Origin: Pararhizobium capsulatum DSM 1112
GTDB lineage: Bacteria > Pseudomonadota > Alphaproteobacteria > Rhizobiales > Rhizobiaceae
Direction of reading: 5' to 3'
DNA: 64,000 nucleotides
NCBI RefSeq assembly: GCF_030814475.1
Contig: NZ_JAUSVF010000001.1
Span: 641,001 to 705,000, forward strand
Both the position numbers and the translations under genes were made by a program. The first letter of the stretch is position 1, and the number at the start of each line of letters is the position of its first letter. The notes under the pieces are model-generated. The model saw nothing but the letters and a program-made list of their open reading frames with translations, was not told the DNA's origin and ran no database searches. This document shows, piece after piece, positions 18,301 through 26,596 of this stretch.

Positions 18301-21224
18301 AGCTTTCCGGCAACAAGCTGGTGACGGCCAAGGTGATCAACTTCGAAACGACACCGTCCGACACGGTGGCGGTTCAGGTATCGGATGCCGCCGGCAACAA
18401 GATATCGAAGACCTTCACGATCAATGTGACGAACGTCAATGAAGCGCCGACGGGGCTTGGTCTTTCCAAGGCAACCGTTGCCGAGAATGTCGCTGTCGGT
18501 ACCGAGGTCGGCGCGCTGTCTGCGACCGATCCGGAAGGCGGAGCGCTGAGCTACAGCCTGACCGACAGTGCCGGTGGCCTGTTCAAGCTTTCCGGCAACA
18601 AGCTGGTGACGGCCAAGGCGATCAACTTCGAAACGACACCGTCCGACACGGTGGCGGTTCAGGTATCGGATGCCGCCGGCAACAAGATATCGAAGACCTT
18701 CACGATCAATGTGACGAACGCCAATGAAGCGCCGACGGGGCTTGGTCTTTCCAAGGCAACCGTTGCCGAGAATGTCGCTGTCGGTACCGAGGTCGGCGCG
18801 CTGTCTGCGACCGATCCGGAAGGCGGAGCGCTGAGCTACAGCCTGACCGACAGTGCCGGTGGCCTGTTCAAGCTTTCCGGCAACAAGCTGGTGACGGCCA
18901 AGGCGATCAACTTCGAAACGACACCGTCCGACACGGTGACCGTTCAGGTATCGGATGCCGCCGGCAACAAGATATCGAAGACCTTCACGATCAATGTGAC
19001 GAACGTCAATGAAGCGCCGACCGGGCTTGGTCTTTCCAAGGCAACCGTTGCCGAGAATGTCGCTGTCGGTACCGAGGTCGGCGCGCTGTCTGCGACCGAT
19101 CCGGAAGGCGGAGCGCTGAGCTACAGCCTGACCGACAATGCCGGTGGCCTGTTCAAGCTTTCCGGCAACAAGCTGGTGACGGCCAAGGTGATCAACTTCG
19201 AAACGACACCGTCCGACACGGTGGCGGTTCAGGTATCGGATGCCGCCGGCAACAAGATATCGAAGACCTTCACGATCAATGTGACGAACGTCAATGAAGC
19301 GCCGACGGGGCTTGGTCTTTCCAAGGCAACCGTTGCCGAGAATGTCGCTGTCGGTACCGAGGTCGGCGCGCTGTCTGCGACCGATCCGGAAGGCGGAGCG
19401 CTGAGCTACAGCCTGACCGACAGTGCCGGTGGCCTGTTCAAGCTTTCCGGCAACAAGCTGGTGACGGCCAAGGCGATCAACTTCGAAACGACACCGTCCG
19501 ACACGGTGGCGGTTCAGGTATCGGATGCCGCCGGCAACAAGATATCGAAGACCTTCACGATCAATGTGACGAACGCCAATGAAGCGCCGACGGGGCTTGG
19601 TCTTTCCAAGGCAACCGTTGCCGAGAATGTCGCTGTCGGTACCGAGGTCGGCGCGCTGTCTGCGACCGATCCGGAAGGCGGAGCGCTGAGCTACAGCCTG
19701 ACCGACAGTGCCGGTGGCCTGTTCAAGCTTTCCGGCAACAAGCTGGTGACGGCCAAGGCGATCAACTTCGAAACGACACCGTCCGACACGGTGACCGTTC
19801 AGGTATCGGATGCCGCCGGCAACAAGATATCGAAGACCTTCACGATCAATGTGACGAACGTCAATGAAGCGCCGACCGGGCTTGGTCTTTCCAAGGCAAC
19901 CGTTGCCGAGAATGTCGCTGTCGGTACCGAGGTCGGCGCGCTGTCTGCGACCGATCCGGAAGGCGGAGCGCTGAGCTACAGCCTGACCGACAATGCCGGT
20001 GGCCTGTTCAAGCTTTCCGGCAACAAGCTGGTGACGGCCAAGGTGATCAACTTCGAAACGACACCGTCCGACACGGTGGCGGTTCAGGTATCGGATGCCG
20101 CCGGCAACAAGATATCGAAGACCTTCACGATCAATGTGACGAACGTCAATGAAGCGCCGACGGGGCTTGGTCTTTCCAAGGCAACCGTTGCCGAGAATGT
20201 CGCTGTCGGTACCGAGGTCGGCGCGCTGTCTGCGACCGATCCGGAAGGCGGAGCGCTGAGCTACAGCCTGACCGACAGTGCCGGTGGCCTGTTCAAGCTT
20301 TCCGGCAACAAGCTGGTGACGGCCAAGGCGATCAACTTCGAAACGACACCGTCCGACACGGTGACCGTTCAGGTATCGGATGCCGCCGGCAACAAGATAT
20401 CGAAGACCTTCACGATCAATGTGACGAACCTTGATGAAGGCCCGGCAAACATTAAGCTTTCCCACACAAACGTTGATGAGAATGTCAATATTGGCACCAC
20501 GGTCGGCACGTTCTCGACTGCGGAACCGGAAAGCAGGACGCAGGTATACAGCCTGACCGACGATGCCGGCGGCCTGTTCACGCTTTTGGGCAACAAGCTG
20601 GTGACGGCGAATTCGGTCAACTACGAAACCTTGCAAAGCGACACCATCACCGTGCAAGTGGTCGATAAAAATGGAGAGAAGACCACCAAGACGTTCACGA
20701 TCACTGTGAACGATCTGCTTGAGACCGTAAACGGCACATTCAGGAGCGAGACGCTCAAGGGTGGGATCGGCAAGGATAAAATTGTCGCAGGAGCCGGCAA
20801 TGATACGTTGCAAGGCGGCGATGGCAATGACCAATTGTTTGGCGATATCGGCAACGATACGCTGTACGGTGGTAAAGGGGCGGATCATCTGACTGGCGGC
20901 GTCGGCGCCGACATATTCGTCTTCAAGGCTCTGTCCGATACGATGGTCTCGGCAACGAGCCGCGATACCGTCCTCGACTTCAATGCCGGGCAGGGTGACC
21001 GCATCGACATCTCTGCGTTTGACGCGAATACTCAACTATCCGGGGACCAAGCCTTTTCTTTCATCGGAACCAAAGCCTTCGCGGGGAAAGCCGGAGAACT
21101 CCGTTACGAGAAAACGACCTCGGACACCTATATCTATGGCGACGTAAACGGTGACAAAAAGGCGGATTTCGCAATCCACCTGGACGATGCTGTTACGCTC
21201 GATAAGGGGTATTTTTTGCTTTGA
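15324..21224 (+). CDS. Giant RTX adhesin with VWA-like domain and cadherin-like repeats
   Basis: 1966 residues from the ATG at 15324, which has AGAGGAAG six bases upstream. The frame is open back to 15063, but that part is disrupted remnant. Domains: glycine/aspartate RTX nonapeptides (about 10-110 and 290-360); a von Willebrand/integrin-like domain (about 420-650) with a MIDAS-type DLSGS near 429 and ILFTDAPPH; more RTX repeats (650-700); a cadherin-like block (760-1800) with nine near-identical 95-residue units; a last RTX set; and a serralysin-like C-terminal region (VLDFNAGQGDRIDIS … IYGDVNGDKKADFAI) expected to carry the type I secretion signal. There is no N-terminal signal peptide, as usual for this route. 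No type I secretion genes are nearby. Likely a calcium-stabilised surface or secreted adhesin. Confidence 0.9.
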   Translation: MSTGVGETIDGDEDDNVLNGTSGDDTISGYGGNDTINGYCGNDILDGGEGDDTIEGGDGDDTIRGGSGINTLNGGIGNDKIFGEWYSGNTINAGSGDDIITVVDSTDTVDGGDGNDILRVYWANLQTSTATKVETLEAGYVSATAAFLSGFDTIRGHADYAGFETIYLHLNGAGDAVLNIQSGVGGEIWGSAHNNGIDFSSATQAFAIYAGKGDDIVKAGAGDDIIYGGDGLDTLVLDGARTDYEIVIGDDGHVTITDLREGSPGGTDEIYNVELAQFSDGSEGLDGSIGSNFDDILVGTEGDDSLYGFGGNDSLRGLGGADTLDGGKDDDKVEGSAGDDVLIAGDGNDILIGGSGNDTFRVEASGTPEEGDKVLIKDIGGTDTIDASKARSGVTLDLTTGGVVDGRSVEFESGAFSGEAKPLDLMFVQDLSGSYGDDISTVRTFLPDLLNLVLASNTNAHFGLSSFVDKPVYPFGSSGDYVYRTDLALTNDAADFLDTYRNLAILGGNDTEESQLEALMQVALRTVEVGWRPGANKVAILFTDAPPHIAGDGAAGGITVANNGDAVLNGTIPGTGEDYPAIAQVAAALLAAGIIPVFAVTEGVASAYEEFVETLGAGAVLDLSSDSANALAVINSALGFLEGDGYIENAVGSDFADTLKGNRLDNRLEGGAGADTLDGDAGNDTLVGGAGNDTLKGGLGSDKAVYSGDIVDYLVTVNSNGSKTVKDLRGGSPDGTDTLTGIEILQFNDGTLGSSSAPENVTLSGHVLTPKAVAGTVVGTLSAHDVDGDAISFSLTSDSSALFEIVGNQLRLKTNANLDPLATPVLTIIITATDIAGLTASKAFEININQPPEGLALSKATVAENVAVGTEVGALSATDPEGGALSYSLTDNAGGLFKLSGNKLVTAKVINFETTPSDTVAVQVSDAAGNKISKTFTINVTNVNEAPTGLGLSKATVAENVAVGTEVGALSATDPEGGALSYSLTDNAGGLFKLSGNKLVTAKVINFETTPSDTVAVQVSDAAGNKISKTFTINVTNVNEAPTGLGLSKATVAENVAVGTEVGALSATDPEGGALSYSLTDSAGGLFKLSGNKLVTAKAINFETTPSDTVAVQVSDAAGNKISKTFTINVTNANEAPTGLGLSKATVAENVAVGTEVGALSATDPEGGALSYSLTDSAGGLFKLSGNKLVTAKAINFETTPSDTVTVQVSDAAGNKISKTFTINVTNVNEAPTGLGLSKATVAENVAVGTEVGALSATDPEGGALSYSLTDNAGGLFKLSGNKLVTAKVINFETTPSDTVAVQVSDAAGNKISKTFTINVTNVNEAPTGLGLSKATVAENVAVGTEVGALSATDPEGGALSYSLTDSAGGLFKLSGNKLVTAKAINFETTPSDTVAVQVSDAAGNKISKTFTINVTNANEAPTGLGLSKATVAENVAVGTEVGALSATDPEGGALSYSLTDSAGGLFKLSGNKLVTAKAINFETTPSDTVTVQVSDAAGNKISKTFTINVTNVNEAPTGLGLSKATVAENVAVGTEVGALSATDPEGGALSYSLTDNAGGLFKLSGNKLVTAKVINFETTPSDTVAVQVSDAAGNKISKTFTINVTNVNEAPTGLGLSKATVAENVAVGTEVGALSATDPEGGALSYSLTDSAGGLFKLSGNKLVTAKAINFETTPSDTVTVQVSDAAGNKISKTFTINVTNLDEGPANIKLSHTNVDENVNIGTTVGTFSTAEPESRTQVYSLTDDAGGLFTLLGNKLVTANSVNYETLQSDTITVQVVDKNGEKTTKTFTITVNDLLETVNGTFRSETLKGGIGKDKIVAGAGNDTLQGGDGNDQLFGDIGNDTLYGGKGADHLTGGVGADIFVFKALSDTMVSATSRDTVLDFNAGQGDRIDISAFDANTQLSGDQAFSFIGTKAFAGKAGELRYEKTTSDTYIYGDVNGDKKADFAIHLDDAVTLDKGYFLL
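17892..20456 (+). repeat. Nine tandem 285-bp repeats (95 residues each) in the RTX gene
   Basis: Units start at 17892, 18177, 18462, 18747, 19032, 19317, 19602, 19887 and 20172. They differ at only a few diagnostic sites (AAT/AGT in D-N/S-AGG, V/A in AK-V/A-INF, VAV/VTV, NVNEAP/NANEAP, ACCGGG/ACGGGG). Units 2-4 and 5-7 carry the same variants in the same order, so an 855-bp three-unit block has been duplicated. A diverged tenth unit follows to about 20730 and a diverged one precedes. Confidence 0.97.
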
Positions 21225-21496
21225 TCCGCAAGGTCAATTTTCATCGCCGGGTTGGGTGCCTCTCCGGTCGGCATCGCCGTGATGGTGATGCACGAAAGGT
21301 ACCCTTCGAAATTTCTTTTTGGAAATCTTTGGACGGGACATCGCGCGCTGCCCAATCACGAGCTGGCCGATCGGAAATAATTTCGAGGCCGTTCAAGGAT
21401 GTGCTGATACGTGATAATATCAGCAATCTTGACACACAGACGATCAGGCTTCGTCTATCTGTCATGGATAGACTATGGGTTGCTGGGAGCGCGCCT

Positions 21497-21856
21497 ATGA
21501 CTCGATCATCGCTTGTAACAATGAAAAAATCTCTGAAGACGGTTGTGGCGACGCTCGCTGCCATTTGGATGATGTTGGGAGTGCTTGAAGTTTCCGCCGC
21601 CTACGCGCAAGAGGATCCTTTCGCTCAATTTCCGTTTGTTATCACCTGCAAGAACAAGGGCACTCAACTCGCATTCTATTTATCCAGGGTCACCGAAGAC
21701 GGCACCGCAACTTATTTGGCCGCGGATAGGCTTGCCGGCACGATCACGTTGGACGGGAATGCAAAAGCGGTTGGTGACACGGTAGGTGGCACCTGTTTGG
21801 GCAAAACGCTTGAACAGTTGCGCGCGTCTGGCCAAGCCCACGACCTCAAGCCCTAG
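21497..21856 (+). CDS. Small secreted protein of unknown function
   Basis: 119 residues from the ATG at 21497 with GGGAG seven bases upstream. An alternative in-frame ATG at 21521 would give a shorter signal. N-terminal signal peptide (VVATLAAIWMMLGVLEVSAAYA, cleavage likely after AYA). The mature part is about 80 residues with two cysteines (ITCKNKGTQ and GGTCLGKTL) that could form a disulfide in the periplasm. I do not recognise a family. A GC-rich hairpin lies just after the stop (21859-21878). Confidence 0.65.
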   Translation: MTRSSLVTMKKSLKTVVATLAAIWMMLGVLEVSAAYAQEDPFAQFPFVITCKNKGTQLAFYLSRVTEDGTATYLAADRLAGTITLDGNAKAVGDTVGGTCLGKTLEQLRASGQAHDLKP

Positions 21857-22243
21857 TGGGCAGGGAATATCCCCTGCCAGACAGGCGCAGGAACCAAGGC
21901 ACGCGCCGGAAGGATCCTGGTTCAGATGAGGAAATGCCGCCATGGTTCTCCTTGAGCCCCTGCGTGAAAAAAATATCCTGATTGTTGCGCCTCAGGGTCC
22001 TCTCGGGCAGGCGGACTTCGAGACGATCGCAAAAGCGGTCGATGCCTGCCAGACTTCAGAGGGCAAGGTCGCCGGTCTGATGATCACGATCGGTTTGTTT
22101 CCCGGATGGCAGAGCTTTTCGGCTTTCACTGCACATCTGAAGTTTGTCGCTCGTCACCACCGAAGAATCCACCGTATCGCAGTCGTGACGAATAGTGCGC
22201 TTTTGAAAATCGTTCCGGGTATCGCCGGCGTTTTCCTTCACCC

Positions 22244-22251
22244 GGAAATCC
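22244..22251 (+). repeat. 8-bp target duplication, left of IS66
   Basis: GGAAATCC, repeated exactly at 26536-26543. Eight-base duplications are typical of IS66-family insertion. Confidence 0.97.
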
Positions 22252-22355
22252 GTAAGCGTCCGGCGAGCAGATTTCTCTGATCGGCCAAATCAGGCGATGT
22301 TCTGGCATTAGAACCAGCATTAGTGCTGACATTAATTCCAGATCAAAGAGGTTTC

Positions 22356-22718
22356 ATGGCTCGAATTGAGATCATGTCCGGGACTGAGCGCAGACGGCGT
22401 TGGTCGGACGAAGCGAAACTGAGGATATTGGCAGAAGCGGATCAACCTGGTGTTCGCATTGGTGATGTGGCTCGCCGGCATGACATTCATCCTGGCCAAA
22501 TCCGTTTGTGGCGGCAGTCCTTCAGCTATGTTGGTCGACCAGCGATGTTCCTTCCGGTGGAAATCACCGAGGAAGTGAGCGCTACCCAGGCACCTGATAC
22601 GCCACCGACGCCAGCGGTCATTGAGATCTCGCTACGAAACGGTCGGGGCTTGAAAGTCCCGATTGATGTTGAGCTGAAGCTGCTTACGTCGCTGGTGGCC
22701 TGTCTGGAGGCGGCATGA
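22356..22718 (+). CDS. tnpA: IS66 accessory protein TnpA (IS66 Orf1, helix-turn-helix)
   Basis: 120 residues from the ATG at 22356 with AGAGG upstream. An N-terminal helix-turn-helix typical of transposase-8-like proteins is visible (RRRWSDEAKLRILAEADQPG, then VARRHDIHPGQIRLWRQSF). It is required with TnpB and TnpC for IS66 transposition. Its stop overlaps the tnpB start (ATGA). Intact. Confidence 0.92.
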   Translation: MARIEIMSGTERRRRWSDEAKLRILAEADQPGVRIGDVARRHDIHPGQIRLWRQSFSYVGRPAMFLPVEITEEVSATQAPDTPPTPAVIEISLRNGRGLKVPIDVELKLLTSLVACLEAA

Positions 22719-23035
22719 TCGGACCTTCCGGGAATGTGCGGGTCTATCTGGCCTGCGGAGTAACGGACATGCGGCGTGGCATTGATGGTCTATCGGCGCT
22801 GGTCGAGACGGCGATTAAGGAGGCACCGGGCTCGAGTGCGATCTTCGGCTTCCGCGGAAAGCGCGCCGATCGGATCAAGCTTCTCTGGTGGGATGGCCAA
22901 GGGTTTTGCCTATTTTACAAGGTTCTTGAGCGCGGATACTTTCCATGGCCGACGGCGAAAGAGGGCGTTGCGCACCTGACGCAGGCGCAGCTCTCGATGC
23001 TTGTGGAAGGGATTGATTGGCGCCGACCTGCATGA
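22715..23035 (+). CDS. tnpB: IS66 Orf2 protein TnpB, slightly truncated
   Basis: 106 residues. Contains the family core YLACGVTDMRRGIDGLSALV, GKRADRIKLLWWDGQGFCLF and the end region LSMLVEGIDWRRPA. Family members usually continue about 9-11 residues past WRRPA. Here the codon expected to be TGG reads TGA, as if one G had been lost, so the tail is missing. This IS66 TnpB is unrelated to the RNA-guided TnpB nucleases. Confidence 0.88.
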   Translation: MIGPSGNVRVYLACGVTDMRRGIDGLSALVETAIKEAPGSSAIFGFRGKRADRIKLLWWDGQGFCLFYKVLERGYFPWPTAKEGVAHLTQAQLSMLVEGIDWRRPA

Positions 23036-24500
23036 CTTCGGCCCCGGCGAGAACGGGCTAAAACGCTTATTTTGCAGGGAAATCCGGGGCAAAATTCTGG
23101 CGCTCCAGGGGCAAATCTGCTACGTTTACGGGCATGGGAACAACGCCTCTGCACAGTCAGGACGAGCTATCTGTTTTGCGCGCACTCGTCGCGGAACAGG
23201 CGGCGAAACTTGAGAGCCAGGAAGCCGAAGTCATCAAGCGCGACTCCATTATCGGGCTGTTGCGGGCGCAACTGGAATTGCTCCGACACCGGCAGCATGG
23301 CGCGTCTTCGGAAAAGATCGACCGGAAGATCGAGCAGTTTGAGCTGATGCTGGAGGAGATCGAGGCCTCTCGTGCCGAGGCTGAACTGCGCTCCGGGAAA
23401 ACCCCTCTGCCGGAGTTGGACGACACATCCGAGAAGCCGAAGCGCAAGCCATTGCCAGATGGTCTCGCCACCGAAGAACTGGTCTATGCAGCTCCCTGCA
23501 ATTGCCCGACCTGCGGTGGCACCTCGTTCCTGAAGGCGGCCGACAGGGTGGTCCAGGTGCTGGAGCACGTGCCGGCGTCGGTGAAGATTGTCCGCCATGT
23601 CGAAAAGCGCATGATCTGCAGGGAATGCGATACGACAGTGGCTGGCGAGATGCCGACCCTGCCGATCGAGCGCGGCAAACCCGGACCGGGATTGCTCGCC
23701 CATATCATGGTCGCCAAGTTCGACGATCACATCCCCCTCTACCGCCTGTCCGAGATGTACGACCGGTTGGGGATAGACATCTCCCGATCCGTGATGGCGG
23801 ACTGGGTCGGTCGCGTCTCCGTTCTACTGGCTCCTCTCATCTTGCTGATCAGAGCCCATATCGCCGCGCTTGACCGAATACATACGGACGATACCCCCGT
23901 CGATGTTCTCGACCCCGGACGGGGCAAGACAAAAACCGGCAGGGTCTGGGTCTATGTCTTCGACGGCAGTGGCTATCGAGCCGCCACTCCCGGTGCCATC
24001 GCTTATTACTATAGCCCTGACCGCAAGGGCATGCATCCGGCCGACCACCTCGCAAACTTCAGCGGTGTGATGCATGCCGATGGCTATGGGGGTTACAAGA
24101 AGCTCTACGGCAACCAGATCGTCGAGGCCGCCTGCATGGCGCATGTGCGCCGCAAGTTCCATGACGTGATCAAGCTGAAGCCGTCTCCGATCGCTGAGGA
24201 AGCGTTGTCGCGGATCGGAGCGCTCTACGATATCGAGAACCGTATCCGCGGCATGTCGGCTGACGAGCGGCGTACCCTGCGCCAACAACATGCCAGCTGG
24301 GAGAGTTGAAGGCCTGGATCGAGGCGACGCTTCCGATGCTGCCACAGAAGCAGAAGCTGGCCGAAGCAATGCGATACGCCCTCTCGCGATGGACAGCCTT
24401 GAGCGTTTACATCGACGATGGCCGTGTCGAAATCGATAACAACATAGCTGAACGAGCCATGCGTCCACTTGGAATTGGAAGGAAAAATTCTTATGACCAT

Positions 24501-24772
24501 TATCAAGTATTGGGACGCACTTTAAAGCGCCACCCACCACGCAGGCAGCGTATAGCATTGCGTCACGGTCGGGATGGGTCAGAGCGCCAGGAATACTCGA
24601 CGGTTGCTCAAACTCTTGTCCTGGGATTGGCTACCCAATGGTGACGATGCGTCGGAAGGCTGCCTCGATCTGGCTACGGACATAGGATAAACCCGTCCAA
24701 ATTTTTGCCCGAGGATTCCTTCTCCGCTCCCGACGCTCTGACCATTCCCGATCGCTGATTATGGGCTAGCTC
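24501..24772 (-). ncRNA. Candidate bridge-RNA region of the IS1111-type element
   Basis: About 270 bp of non-coding sequence between the transposase stop and the end of the nested element. In IS1111-type elements the bridge RNA, which pairs with donor and target DNA, is encoded in the end downstream of the recombinase; that matches this location. No structure was computed, so this is a positional inference. Confidence 0.3.
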
Positions 24773-25894
24773 TCAAGCAGCAGGTGACATTGTTTCGACT
24801 TCCGTTTTGCGAGCAACATCCCATAGGAAGCCGACAAGCTCGCGAGCGACCGCGGTGATGGCCACGTTGCTCTTTTTACCTGATCCGACCAATTTGCGGT
24901 ATCGAGAGCTCAGCCGCACCTGTGCTTTCCAGGCGATGTCATTAATGGCCTGCGGGACGTCCGGGCGTCGCTTATGCATCCAGTTCCCAACCTTGGCCTG
25001 AACGCGGTAGGACCAGGCAGCTTCGAAGAGCAAGGCGCGAAGGGCCGAGTTGCCTGTCTTCGTTATCCCGCGTGGTCGAACGGAACCGCCGCTTGAGTGC
25101 TCTCCAGGGACCAGTCCAAGGTATGCCATGAGCTTCCGGGGACTGTCGAAGCGAGAAAATATTCCGACCTCGGCGACCAGTGTTGCGGCAATGACCAAGC
25201 CTATGCCTTTGAAGGCCTGCAGGTTCATCACTGTACGTGCCAGGGACCATGTTTGAGAAATGACAGCGATCTGATCCTCCAACTCCTTTTTGCGGGCCTC
25301 GGCCTGTTCCAGTCGATTTAGATAGCTTTGAAACGCGATCTGCTGTGCATGATGTTGGAAATGTCGGTTGCGTAGCCAGGTTCTATGCCTCGAAGTCCAT
25401 GACTTGGCTGAATACCGGAGGTCATGCTTTAACAAAAACAGTTGGATCAATGTTCGTGCTTTCCGCGCATCGTGAGACGCGACAGACCGGGCTCGCACTA
25501 GGTCACGCATCGCCTCGTGCACGACATCAGGAACCCAAACGAAGGTAAGTTCTCCGGCGCGCAACAGCCTTGCAAGCATCATGGCGTCGCGAGTGTCGTT
25601 CTTCTGCCGATTGCCCGGTCGGACAGGGGTATGGCTTGGCGCGACTACCCGGCAAACAAACCCCAACGCCTCAATTTGCCGAAAGACGTTGTATCCACAC
25701 GGCCCTGCCTCGTAAACAAACTCTACCCGTCCGTGCCTGCTCGAAAGTTTCTTTACAAGTTTGGAGATCGCGTCTGGCTCGTTCGGAATCGCTCCGAATA
25801 GACGGACCTCGCCAGAACGGCCAGCGTCTGCAATGGCAACGGAGATCGAGTCTTTGTGGACGTCCAACCCAATATATGCATCGTAGTCAGTCAT
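24773..25894 (-). CDS. IS110/IS1111-family transposase
   Basis: 373 residues. An N-terminal RuvC-like DEDD domain starts with YIGLDVHKDSISVAIAD and includes FVYEAGPCGYNVFRQ and NDTRDAMMLARLLRAGEL. The C-terminal Transposase_20 domain has FKGIGLVIAATLVAEVG and YLGLVPGEHSSGGSVRPRG, containing the serine expected to be the nucleophile. The ATG at 25894 has GGAGGA about nine bases upstream. The protein looks complete, so the element may be active. It is oriented opposite to the IS66 genes. Confidence 0.94.
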   Translation of the reverse strand: MTDYDAYIGLDVHKDSISVAIADAGRSGEVRLFGAIPNEPDAISKLVKKLSSRHGRVEFVYEAGPCGYNVFRQIEALGFVCRVVAPSHTPVRPGNRQKNDTRDAMMLARLLRAGELTFVWVPDVVHEAMRDLVRARSVASHDARKARTLIQLFLLKHDLRYSAKSWTSRHRTWLRNRHFQHHAQQIAFQSYLNRLEQAEARKKELEDQIAVISQTWSLARTVMNLQAFKGIGLVIAATLVAEVGIFSRFDSPRKLMAYLGLVPGEHSSGGSVRPRGITKTGNSALRALLFEAAWSYRVQAKVGNWMHKRRPDVPQAINDIAWKAQVRLSSRYRKLVGSGKKSNVAITAVARELVGFLWDVARKTEVETMSPAA

Positions 25895-26186
25895 GACGAA
25901 TCCATCCTCCCCATCGGCCGAAATGGCACCAGGCTATGCTGCGCTCAACGAATGACATCGCAAGGAGGAATGGTCATAGCATCTGGTTATTCGCAGGCTC
26001 GGACAAGGGTGGCGATCGCATCGCCAACATCCTGACCATCATCGAAACGGTCAAATTGCACGGCCATAATCCGGAGGTCTATCTGACAGATGTCCTGATC
26101 CGGATCCAGGATCACCCCAAGGACCGACTTGAAGACCTGTTGCCCTGGAATTGGACACCAGCAAAAGCCCGATGCGAGGCCGCCTG

Positions 26187-26513
26187 ATGGCACGCTCGAC
26201 CCGCGTATACACGATCAAAGCCGTCGCGGACCTCATCGACGAGGATATGGAGCTGCTCGAAGAGATCACGTACAATTCCGACAACATCGACTACGGCGAG
26301 ATGATCCACATAGAAGACGGGTCCGAAGATGGCATAACCGGATTTACAGATCGCGGCATCGAATGCATAGAGGAACTCCTGCGCGATGCCCGGAGCTGGA
26401 AGGGCGGACTACGAAGCTTCCTGGTCGCGGATCATTGTGACCCGGAAACGATCGAACGCATCATGGCTAAAGAACAGGTTCGAATCGAGGCTCAAAACCG
26501 TAAGCAGGCATAA
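26187..26513 (+). CDS. IS66 passenger gene, unknown function
   Basis: 108 residues. The ATG at 26187 shares bases with the tnpC stop (TGATG), so it is translationally coupled to tnpC and belongs to the element; it ends just before the right terminal repeat. The sequence is acidic and helical: YTIKAVADLIDEDMELLEE followed by NIDYGEMIHIEDG and FTDRGIECIEELL. No catalytic motif is recognised. Its position at the 3' end of the tnp operon suggests a role in transposition control or host benefit, but nothing in the sequence proves either. Confidence 0.7.
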   Translation: MARSTRVYTIKAVADLIDEDMELLEEITYNSDNIDYGEMIHIEDGSEDGITGFTDRGIECIEELLRDARSWKGGLRSFLVADHCDPETIERIMAKEQVRIEAQNRKQA

Positions 26514-26535
26514 AATCTATTCGCCGGACGCTTAC

Positions 26536-26543
26536 GGAAATCC
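26536..26543 (+). repeat. 8-bp target duplication, right of IS66
   Basis: GGAAATCC, identical to 22244-22251. Confidence 0.97.
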
Positions 26544-26596
26544 GGTGTTTTACGCAAAAGGAACAGGCCCTTGCATGGTTGGAAAGCCGTCGATGA

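Larger units (their letters stand above)
24489..25983 (-). mobile_element. IS110-family element, IS1111-like, nested in IS66 tnpC
   Basis: About 1.5 kb placed between the tnpC codons for Asn (24486-24488) and Trp (25984-25986). Inverted repeats of 10 bp lie close to the ends (TATGACCATT at 24491-24500; AATGGTCATA at 25970-25979), and no long target duplication is seen. Sub-terminal inverted repeats and a long non-coding stretch 3' of the transposase fit the IS1111 subgroup. Exact ends are uncertain by a few bases. Confidence 0.82.
23134..26187 (+). pseudogene. tnpC: IS66 transposase TnpC, frameshifted and interrupted
   Basis: The first 391 codons (23134-24309) hold the leucine-rich N-terminus, zinc-finger region (CNCPTCGG … CRECDT) and part of the DDE domain (HTDDTPVDVL, HADGYGGYKKLYG). 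A short deletion after LRQQHA shifts the frame. The sequence continues in the frame at 24306 (LKAWIEATLPMLPQKQKLAE … RAMRPLGIGRKN). It is then cut at about 24488 by the nested element and resumes at 25984 with WLFAGSDKGGDRIANI through PWNWTPAKARCEAA. Two independent lesions make it non-functional. Confidence 0.92.
22252..26535 (+). mobile_element. IS66-family insertion sequence carrying a nested IS110/IS1111-type element
   Basis: 4284 bp with IS66-type ends: left GTAAGCGTCCGGCGA, right its inverse TCGCCGGACGCTTAC, flanked by perfect 8-bp duplications. It contains tnpA, tnpB, a broken tnpC and a passenger gene after tnpC. Removing the nested ~1.5-kb element leaves about 2.8 kb, the usual IS66 size. 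It is inactive on its own because tnpC is frameshifted and interrupted; the intact ends could be moved in trans. Confidence 0.93.
21942..26596 (+). pseudogene. SpoIIAA-like (STAS-fold) gene split by an IS66 element
   Basis: The 5' part (21942-22251) encodes a SpoIIAA-like protein (GKVAGLMITIGLFPGW, IHRIAVVTNS). It reaches HPEIR and is then interrupted at 22252. The 3' part resumes after the right target duplication at 26544: removing the element and one duplicate gives HPEIRCFTQKEQALAWLESR and a stop at 26594-26596, total about 120 residues and normal for the family. The family is a small cytosolic STAS-like fold of unclear role. With the element in place the frame runs only nine further codons to a TGA at 22278-22280. 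Confidence 0.92.

Noticed and set aside
17844..21035. Open minus-strand frame of 1063 codons opposite the RTX repeats.
   Set aside because: It is the antisense of a repetitive, GC-rich gene. Its repeats mirror the 95-residue units, it has no independent start signal, and the sense strand has clear domains.
22715..23035. TnpB as an RNA-guided nuclease.
   Set aside because: This is the 106-residue IS66 Orf2, unrelated to the IS200/IS605 TnpB nuclease family despite the shared name.
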